Below, piece by piece: positions 5,794 to 10,983 of a stretch of 10,983 nucleotides of DNA. How positions within the stretch are numbered: position 1 is the stretch's first letter; every line of letters starts with the position of its first letter. The stretch spans positions 1 to 10,983 of the forward strand of contig JAHBAN010000107.1 in assembly GCA_018500075.1 (NCBI GenBank), given 5' to 3'. Position numbers and translations under genes: made by a program. Source of the DNA: Flavobacteriia bacterium (GTDB lineage Bacteria > Bacteroidota > Bacteroidia > Flavobacteriales > Flavobacteriaceae). The notes under the pieces are model-generated. The model did no database searches, had not been told where the DNA came from, and saw only the letters and a list, made by a program, of their open reading frames with translations.

Positions 5794-7155
5794 ATGACCC
5801 AAAAAACACCCCCCCATCGGCTCACAGAGGCCCCCTCGCTTGACGGCCCGCACAAGGGCTATATGCCCGGTTTTGGCAATGATTTTGAAACCGAGGCTTT
5901 GCCGGGCGCCCTGCCCCAGGGCATGAACTCGCCACAAAAATGCAACTACGGCCTTTACGGCGAGCAGCTCTCCGGCACAGCCTTCACAGCGCCAAGCCAT
6001 CAGAACGAGCGCACATGGTGCTACCGCATCCGCCCCTCGGTCAAACATTCGCACCGCTACGAAAAAATCGATCTGCCCTACTGGAAATCAGCGCCACATA
6101 TCGACCCCGATGTGACAAGCCTCGGCCAATACCGCTGGGATCCTGTGCCCCATTCCGATCAGCCGCTGACATGGCTCACAGGGATGCGCACCATGACAAC
6201 CGCAGGCGATGTCAACACACAGGTCGGCATGGCAAGCCACATCTACCTTGTGACGGAAAGCATGGTCGATGCCTATTTCTACTCGGCCGATTCCGAGCTT
6301 TTGATCGTGCCCCAAGAAGGCCACCTCAGATTTGCCACCGAGCTGGGCGTCATTGATCTCGCGCCGCAGGAAATCGCCATCATCCCGCGTGGCCTCCTCT
6401 ACCGCGTTGAGGTGCTTGAAGGCCCGGCGCGCGGCTTTGTGTGCGAAAACTACGGCCAGAAGTTCGAGCTTCCGGGCCGTGGCCCGATCGGCGCCAACTG
6501 TATGGCCAATCCGCGCGACTTCAAAACGCCGGTCGCCGCCTTTGAAGACCACGACGCGCCTTCAACGGTCACAATCAAATGGTGCGGCCAGTTCCACGAA
6601 ACCAAGATCGGCCACTCGCCCCTTGATGTTGTCGCATGGCATGGCAATTACGCCCCCGTGAAATACGACCTCAGCACCTATTGCCCCGTCGGCGCGATCC
6701 TGTTTGATCACCCGGACCCCAGCATCTTCACCGTGCTCACCGCCCCCTCGGGTCAGGAAGGCACCGCCAATATCGATTTTGTCTTGTTCCGCGAACGCTG
6801 GATGGTCGCCGAAGACACCTTCCGCCCGCCGTGGTATCACAAGAACATCATGTCCGAGCTGATGGGCAATATCTATGGCCAGTATGACGCCAAGCCAAAA
6901 GGCTTCATCCCCGGCGGCATGAGCCTGCACAATATGATGCTGCCGCACGGCCCTGACAAAAACGCCTTTGAAGGCGCCTCCAACGCAGAGCTGAAGGCCG
7001 AAAAGCTCGACAACACCATGAGCTTCATGTTTGAAACACGCTTCCCGCAGCACCTCACAGGCTTCGCCGCCAAAGAAGCGCCGCTGCAAGACGATTACAT
7101 CGACTGCTGGTCTGATATCGAAAAGAAATTCGACGGCACGCCCGGCAAGAAATAA
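5794..7155 (+). CDS. hmgA: Homogentisate 1,2-dioxygenase
   Basis: HmgA is the Fe(II) dioxygenase that opens the ring of homogentisate to 4-maleylacetoacetate, the key step in tyrosine and phenylalanine catabolism. The 453-residue product, from ATG 5794 with AGGA about 8 bases upstream, is close to the usual 430-450. It starts with the family motif GYMPGFGNDFETEALPGALP. By comparison with the human enzyme, the iron ligands are His349 (RPPWYHKN), Glu355 (MSELMG) and His385 (LPHGPD). The catalytic-base histidine is His283 (WHGNYAPVKY). All are intact. An upstream TTG at 5737 was rejected because it lies in the operator region. It heads an operon with fahA, an MBL-fold gene and a flavin monooxygenase, probably controlled by the divergent MarR protein. 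Codons 2-8 contain A6 and C7 runs. Confidence 0.97.
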   Translation: MTQKTPPHRLTEAPSLDGPHKGYMPGFGNDFETEALPGALPQGMNSPQKCNYGLYGEQLSGTAFTAPSHQNERTWCYRIRPSVKHSHRYEKIDLPYWKSAPHIDPDVTSLGQYRWDPVPHSDQPLTWLTGMRTMTTAGDVNTQVGMASHIYLVTESMVDAYFYSADSELLIVPQEGHLRFATELGVIDLAPQEIAIIPRGLLYRVEVLEGPARGFVCENYGQKFELPGRGPIGANCMANPRDFKTPVAAFEDHDAPSTVTIKWCGQFHETKIGHSPLDVVAWHGNYAPVKYDLSTYCPVGAILFDHPDPSIFTVLTAPSGQEGTANIDFVLFRERWMVAEDTFRPPWYHKNIMSELMGNIYGQYDAKPKGFIPGGMSLHNMMLPHGPDKNAFEGASNAELKAEKLDNTMSFMFETRFPQHLTGFAAKEAPLQDDYIDCWSDIEKKFDGTPGKK

Positions 7156-7162
7156 CAGGAGC

Positions 7163-7221
7163 GGTGCGCGATGACCGCGCACCCTACAGACCCCCCGTAG
7201 GGTGCGCATTCACTGCGCACC
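7163..7221. repeat. Inverted pair of 25-bp palindromic repeats (copies A and B)
   Basis: Copy A (7163-7187, reversed) and copy B (7197-7221) are two units of a short REP-like repeat facing each other across nine bases (AGACCCCCC). Each unit has an outer GTAG at one end and an 8-bp stem: GGTGCGCG/CGCGCACC with loop ATGAC in A, and GGTGCGCA/TGCGCACC with loop TTCAC in B. As a pair they match at 21 of 25 positions as an inverted repeat, so they could form two small hairpins or one long one. The pair fills most of the 90-bp hmgA-fahA gap and ends 24 bases before the fahA start. It may affect transcript stability, processing or fahA translation; that is inference. Confidence 0.8.
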
Positions 7222-7245
7222 GCCACCAAAGGACACAGAAAAGAC

Positions 7246-8502
7246 ATGACACTGCTAAACTCCTGGGTCGCCTCGGCCAATGCGCCCGATGCCCCCTTCC
7301 CGCTCAACAACCTGCCCTACGGCGTCTTCTCCACAGCCGACAGCGACCCGCGCTGTGGCGTCGCCATTGGCGATATGATTCTCGATCTCGCCGCCGCCGA
7401 AGACGCCGGCCTCATCCCGCTCACAGAAGCGCTGCTCTTTGATGTGCCCTTCTGGAACGAGGTCATGGAAGAAGGCCCCGCGCTCTGGGCCGCCCTGCGC
7501 GCGCGCCTCACAGAGCTGCTCGCCGAGGGCGCCCCCGAAAAGGCCGAGCTTGAGGCCCTGCTCGTGCCCCAAGCCGAGGCCGAAATGCACCTGCCCTTCC
7601 TTGTGAGCGAGTTCACCGATTTTTACGCCTCCAAAAACCATGCCACCAATGTCGGCACCATGTTTCGCGGCCCAGAAAACGCCCTGCCGCCGAACTGGCT
7701 CCATATCCCGATCGGCTACAATGGCCGCGCCTCCTCCGTGGTTGTCTCGGGCACAGAGATCCGCCGCCCTTGGGGCCAGCTCAAAGGGCCAAATGATGAC
7801 GCCCCCCGCTGGGCGCCCTCGGCCCGCTTTGATCTGGAGCTTGAAATGGGCGCGATCGTCGGCACAGCCTCCGACGGCCCCGTCACAGTGGCCGAAGCCG
7901 ACGCAATGATCTTTGGCTATGTGCTGCTCAACGACTGGTCGGCCCGCGACATTCAGGCGTGGGAATACCAGCCCCTCGGCCCGTTTCAGGCCAAGGCCAC
8001 AGCCACAAGCATCAGCCCGTGGATCGTCACCAAAGCCGCGCTCGAGCCGTTCCGCACCGACACGCCGGCGCGCGAAAAAGAGCTGCTGCCCCATCTCAAG
8101 GACTGCGGCCCGATGCTTTATGACATCGAGCTTGAAGTCACCCTCGCACCCGAGGGCAAAGCACCAAGCACGATTGCGCGCACCAACTACAAAGAGATGT
8201 ATTACTCCTCCGCCCAGCAACTCGCCCACCACACCACATCCGGCTGCCCGATGAACCCGGGCGATCTCTTGGGGTCCGGCACCATCTCCGGCCCAGAAAA
8301 GCACCAGCGCGGCGCGCTTCTTGAGCTGAGCTGGGGCGGCAAGGAGCCGATCACATTGGACACAGGCGAGACCCGCAGCTTTCTTGAGGATGGCGACACG
8401 CTCACCCTGCACGGCGCCGCCAAGGGCGCAGGCTACACCATCGGCTTTGGCGACTGTTCAGGCACGCTCCTGCCCGCCCTCGCCGACCCTTACAAACGCT
8501 AA
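7246..8502 (+). CDS. fahA: Fumarylacetoacetase
   Basis: FahA hydrolyses fumarylacetoacetate to fumarate and acetoacetate, the last step of homogentisate breakdown, in the cytoplasm. The 418-residue product matches the usual length of about 420. It has the small N-terminal SH3-like domain (about 1-115), then the FAH catalytic domain. Residues equivalent to the mouse enzyme's metal and substrate ligands are all present: Asp125, Tyr127 and His132 in TDFYASKNH, Tyr158 (GYNGR), Glu198 and Glu200 (FDLELEMG), Asp230 (LLNDWSARD) and Lys250 (GPFQAKATAT). ATG 7246 follows AAAGGA at 12 bases and GAAAAGA closer in. It is second in the operon after hmgA. The isomerase that should act between HmgA and FahA is not present in this window. 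Confidence 0.97.
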   Translation: MTLLNSWVASANAPDAPFPLNNLPYGVFSTADSDPRCGVAIGDMILDLAAAEDAGLIPLTEALLFDVPFWNEVMEEGPALWAALRARLTELLAEGAPEKAELEALLVPQAEAEMHLPFLVSEFTDFYASKNHATNVGTMFRGPENALPPNWLHIPIGYNGRASSVVVSGTEIRRPWGQLKGPNDDAPRWAPSARFDLELEMGAIVGTASDGPVTVAEADAMIFGYVLLNDWSARDIQAWEYQPLGPFQAKATATSISPWIVTKAALEPFRTDTPAREKELLPHLKDCGPMLYDIELEVTLAPEGKAPSTIARTNYKEMYYSSAQQLAHHTTSGCPMNPGDLLGSGTISGPEKHQRGALLELSWGGKEPITLDTGETRSFLEDGDTLTLHGAAKGAGYTIGFGDCSGTLLPALADPYKR

Positions 8503-8510
8503 ACCAGACC

Positions 8511-8535
8511 GTAGGGTGCGCAGTCACTGCGCACC
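8511..8535 (+). repeat. 25-bp palindromic repeat (copy C)
   Basis: This is a single copy of the repeat seen as an inverted pair between hmgA and fahA. It matches copy B at 24 of 25 positions and has the same orientation. The stem is GGTGCGCA/TGCGCACC with loop GTCAC, preceded by GTAG. It lies in the 61-bp gap between fahA and the MBL-fold gene, 8 bases after the fahA stop and 28 bases before the next start, just upstream of AAGGA. It probably folds as a hairpin in the intercistronic mRNA. Confidence 0.8.
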
Positions 8536-8563
8536 AAACCGAACCGAAAAAAGGACGACCCCA

Positions 8564-9514
8564 ATGGCAAAAGCATTCGCATCCCAAGGCGACATGAGCG
8601 AAAAAGAAATCTCCTTCACCGAAGTCGGCGAGGGCCTCTGGGCCTTCACCGCCGAGGGCGATCCCAACTCCGGCGTCATCATTGGCGACGAAAGCGTGAT
8701 GATCGTCGAGGCCCAGGCCACACCGCGCCTCGCGCACAAGGTGATCGAAAAGGTCCGCTCGGTCACAGACAAGCCGATCAGCCACCTCGTGCTGACGCAT
8801 TATCACGCCGTGCGCGTGCTCGGTGCCTCGGCCTATGGCGCGCCCGAAATCATCATGTCCGACGCTGCCCGCTCCATGGTGGTCGAGCGCGGTCAGGAAG
8901 ACTGGGACAGCGAGTTCCAGCGCTTCCCGCGCCTCTTTGAAGGCCACGAGAGCATCCCCGGCCTGACCTACCCGACCACAACCTTTTCCGAAAGCATGAC
9001 AGTCTACCTCGGCAAGCGCCGCGTTGATATCATGCATTTGGGCCGCGCCCATACGGCGGGCGACGCTGTCGTCCATGTGCCCGACCAGAACGTCATGTTC
9101 ACCGGCGATATCGTCGAATACCACTCCGCCTGCTACTGCGGCGACGGTCACTTTGCCGATTGGGGCAACACGCTCGACAATATCGCGTGGTTTGATGTCG
9201 ATGCCATTGCACCGGGTCGGGGCGATGCGCTCATCGGCAAAGAGATGGTCAACGCCGCCATCGAAAACACCCGCGATTTTGTGGAAAGCACCTACCGCCC
9301 CGTGGCCCGCGTGGCCGCCCGCGGCGGCTCGCTCAAAGACGCCTGGGACGCCTGCCGCGCAGAATGTGACCCCAAGTTCGCCGACTACGCGATCTATGAG
9401 CACTGCCTGCCCTTCAACGTGGCCCGCGCCTATGACGAGGCCCGCGGCATGGACCACCCGCGCATCTGGACCGACAAGCGCGACATCGAAATGTGGGAAC
9501 AGCTGCAAAGCTGA
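8564..9514 (+). CDS. Metallo-beta-lactamase-fold protein with a reduced metal site
   Basis: This is an MBL-fold protein of 316 residues, probably cytoplasmic as no signal peptide is visible. ATG 8564 follows AAGGA by 8 bases. The fold is clear from GVIIGDESVMIVEAQATP (about 37-54), HLVLTHYHAVRVLG (74-87), LGRAHTAGDAVV (159-170), FTGDIVEY (179-186) and APGRGD (216-221). The usual HxHxDH motif is replaced by His79-Tyr-His81-Ala-Val83-Arg84, and the C-terminal metal histidine is replaced by Arg219. The metal-1 ligands (His79, His81, His163) and the bridging Asp182 remain, so a single metal is likely. Position within the homogentisate operon suggests hydrolysis of a thioester, lactone or related intermediate, but no substrate can be assigned. 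About 100 residues follow Arg219, a C-terminal extension rich in acidic and aromatic residues. Confidence 0.85.
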   Translation: MAKAFASQGDMSEKEISFTEVGEGLWAFTAEGDPNSGVIIGDESVMIVEAQATPRLAHKVIEKVRSVTDKPISHLVLTHYHAVRVLGASAYGAPEIIMSDAARSMVVERGQEDWDSEFQRFPRLFEGHESIPGLTYPTTTFSESMTVYLGKRRVDIMHLGRAHTAGDAVVHVPDQNVMFTGDIVEYHSACYCGDGHFADWGNTLDNIAWFDVDAIAPGRGDALIGKEMVNAAIENTRDFVESTYRPVARVAARGGSLKDAWDACRAECDPKFADYAIYEHCLPFNVARAYDEARGMDHPRIWTDKRDIEMWEQLQS

Positions 9515-9531
9515 TCCACCCTGCCTCTTTC

Positions 9532-9556
9532 GGCCAGCCTCCGCGCGAGGCTGGCT
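9532..9556 (+). repeat. Perfect 9-bp stem-loop after the MBL-fold gene
   Basis: GCCAGCCTC (9533-9541) pairs perfectly with GAGGCTGGC (9547-9555) around the loop CGCGC, and an outer G-U pair extends it by one. It lies 18 bases after the MBL gene stop. It lacks a downstream U-tract, so it is not a standard Rho-independent terminator. It could stabilise the upstream mRNA or act as a weak attenuator before the monooxygenase gene. The structure is seen; the function is inferred. Confidence 0.5.
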
Positions 9557-9564
9557 TGCCGGAG

Positions 9565-9606
9565 ACAGACAAACAAACGGACAGACCCAGCAACAGACCA
9601 ACAGAC
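9565..9606 (+). repeat. Four ACAGAC repeats in a G-poor leader
   Basis: The hexamer ACAGAC occurs at 9565, 9581, 9593 and 9601, with start-to-start distances of 16, 12 and 8 bases. The tract is A/C-rich, almost free of T, and poor in G. It lies between the preceding stem-loop and the AGGAG of the monooxygenase gene. It may be an unstructured leader, a Rho-utilisation-like segment, or a protein-binding array. No coding capacity is apparent. Confidence 0.5.
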
Positions 9607-9641
9607 ACAGCCCCGCGCCCATGTCACCAGAGGAGACAGAT

Positions 9642-10949
9642 ATGTTTGATGACCGCTACACACTCGCCTACCGCCTCTACCCCTACGCGCGCCACGCCGA
9701 TCAGGACAAATCCGCGCCCGTGCGCCACCCCGTTGTGGTCATGGGCGGCGGCCCCGTCGGCGTCGCCACGGCGCTTGATCTGGGCGCACAGGGCATTCCC
9801 TGCGTGGTGCTCGATGACCACGAAGGCGTGGGCATGGGCAGCCGCGCGATCTGTTTTGCCAAACGCTCCCTTGAGATCGCCGACCGCTACGGCGCGGGCA
9901 AGCCGATGGTCGAAAAAGGCGTGGTCTGGAACCTCGGCAAAGTCTTTCACAAAGACGACAAAGTGTTTGAGTTCAACCTCTTGCCCGAAGAGGGCCACGA
10001 ATTCCCCGCCTTCATCAACCTCCAGCAGCCCTATTTTGAAAGCTTCATGATCGAGCGGCTGTTTGAAATGCAAAAAGACGGCGCGCCGGTGGAAATCCGC
10101 GGCAAGAACCGCGTCGACAGTGTCACCGTCAAGGAGGACCATGTGGTGCTTGAGGTGATGACCCCCGATGGCCCCTACACACTGGAAGCCGACTGGCTGA
10201 TCGGCTGCGATGGCGCGAATTCTCCGCTGCGCACAATGCTCGGCCATGAGTTCACCGGCAAGGTCTTCAAAGACAGCTTCCTCATCGCCGACATCAAAAT
10301 GATCAACGAGAGCTTTCCGACAGAACGCTGGTTCTGGTTTGAGCCAAGCCACGGCTCGGGTGCCTCAACCCTCTTGCACAAACAGCCCGACGATGTCTGG
10401 CGGGTGGATTTCCAGATCGGCTGGGATGTCGACCGCAAGGAAGAAATGAAAGAGGAAAACATCCGCCGCCGCCTCGATGCCTTCCTCGGCGAAGGCGTGG
10501 ACTATGAGATGGTCTGGTCCTCGATCTATACCTTCCAATGCAAACGAATGGAGCGCTTCCGCCACGGCCCGGTGATCTTCGCCGGCGACGCGGCCCATCA
10601 GGTCTCGCCATTCGGCGCGCGCGGGGCCAATTCGGGGATGCAGGATATCGACAATCTCGGCTGGAAACTCGGCCTTGTGATCAACGGCCAAGCCCCCGAA
10701 AGCCTGCTGGACAGCTACAATATCGAGCGCGTCCACGGGGCCGACGAGAATATCCTCAATTCGACCCGCGCCACCGACTTTATCACCCCGAAAAGCGAAA
10801 CCAGCCATATCTTCCGCAACGCGGTGCTCGAGCTGTCAGAGCATTACGAATTTGCCCGCCCGCTGGTCAATTCGGGCCGCCTCTCGCTGCCTTGCGTCTA
10901 TGACGGCTCACCGCTCAACTCCGCCGATGGCCTGCCCCACGGCCCCGCG
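9642..10949 (+). CDS. FAD-dependent aromatic monooxygenase (MhpA/PheA type), 3' truncated
   Basis: This is a class A flavoprotein hydroxylase that uses NAD(P)H and O2 to add a hydroxyl to an aromatic ring. ATG 9642 has a strong AGGAG six bases upstream; the in-frame ATG at 9621 has none. The first 436 residues are present. They show the Rossmann motif VVVMGGGPVGVATAL (31-45), GSRAICFAKRSLEI (66-79), the DG motif GCDGANSPLR (188-197), and GDAAHQVSPFGARGANSG (315-332) that binds the FAD ribityl and pyrophosphate. The family runs to about 530-560 residues, so the C-terminal domain is missing. The reading frame continues into adapter sequence from 10950, so the apparent ending SLIHI is not genuine. 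Within this operon it may hydroxylate a phenylacetate-like compound to homogentisate, as a 3-hydroxyphenylacetate 6-hydroxylase would. The substrate is inferred only. Confidence 0.9.
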
Positions 10950-10983
10950 CTGTCTCTTATACACATCTGACGCTGCCGACGAA
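10950..10983. other. Illumina Nextera adapter sequence (not genomic)
   Basis: From 10950 the sequence reads CTGTCTCTTATACACATCT, the 19-base Tn5 mosaic end used in Nextera libraries. It is followed by GACGCTGCCGACGA, the reverse complement of the read-1 adapter tail. The last base would belong to the index or flanking part. The exact junction may be one base either side, since the first C could also be genomic. It should be trimmed, and any protein reaching this end must be treated as partial. Confidence 0.97.

Noticed and set aside
5721..5855. N-terminal extension of the MarR protein
   Set aside because: It would run through the shared promoter and into the hmgA coding region, while ATG 5720 has a strong Shine-Dalgarno.
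7255..9622. Long minus-strand open frames of about 385 and 406 codons opposite fahA and the MBL gene
   Set aside because: They lie antisense to genes with complete catalytic motifs. They have low-complexity Gly/Ala/Arg-rich translations, and they are expected by chance in GC-rich DNA.
9024..9641. Upstream in-frame extension of the FAD monooxygenase frame
   Set aside because: It runs through the MBL gene in a different frame with an Arg/Pro/Ser-rich translation; the real start at 9642 has AGGAG.
1..10983. CRISPR array, tRNA, rRNA, insertion sequence or prophage
   Set aside because: No regularly spaced long repeats, cloverleaf genes, transposase motifs or phage genes were seen; the only repeats are the short intercistronic palindromes and hexamers.

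Overview
The window looks like a contig end from a GC-rich alphaproteobacterium, most likely a member of the Rhodobacteraceae (Roseobacter group). The reasons are strong G/C preference at third codon positions, a MipZ-type ParA ATPase (an alphaproteobacterial division-site protein), a TRAP transporter, and a homogentisate operon with a divergent MarR regulator. The genus cannot be read from the sequence. The last 33-34 bases are not genomic: they match the Illumina Nextera transposase adapter, so the final gene is cut by a library or assembly artefact.

Left part (1-2312, minus strand): a three-gene tripartite TRAP transporter, read right to left as dctP (periplasmic binding protein), dctQ (small membrane subunit) and dctM (large permease, cut by the left edge). 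A terminator-like hairpin with a U-tract lies between dctP and dctQ and would favour dctP transcript. dctQ and dctM overlap by ATGA. The substrate is not evident. The 194-bp divergent gap (2313-2506) holds two short inverted repeats and a -10-like box.

Middle part (2507-4423, plus strand): mipZ, immediately followed by a THUMP/SAM-dependent RNA methyltransferase of the RlmL/YpsC type. Its GTG start abuts the mipZ stop without a visible Shine-Dalgarno sequence. It converges on the next minus-strand gene with no gap; one TTAA supplies both stop codons.

Right part (4420-10949): a homogentisate degradation locus. A MarR-family regulator and an EamA/DMT membrane transporter form a minus-strand pair (ATGA overlap). 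They diverge across a 73-bp promoter/operator region from hmgA (homogentisate 1,2-dioxygenase), fahA (fumarylacetoacetase), a metallo-beta-lactamase-fold protein, and an MhpA/PheA-type FAD-dependent aromatic monooxygenase that is truncated at the contig end. HmgA opens the ring of homogentisate and FahA cleaves fumarylacetoacetate. The intervening isomerase (maiA) is not in the window and may lie beyond the truncated end. The monooxygenase may feed hydroxylated aromatics into the pathway. The MBL-fold protein has lost all the visible ligands specific to the second metal site and is the most intriguing protein here.

A 25-bp palindromic repeat occurs three times inside this operon: an inverted pair between hmgA and fahA, and one copy between fahA and the MBL gene. 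The repeats lie just upstream of the Shine-Dalgarno regions and their stems show a compensatory base-pair change. No gene-free stretch exceeds 200 bp. I saw no tRNA, rRNA, CRISPR array or insertion sequence.
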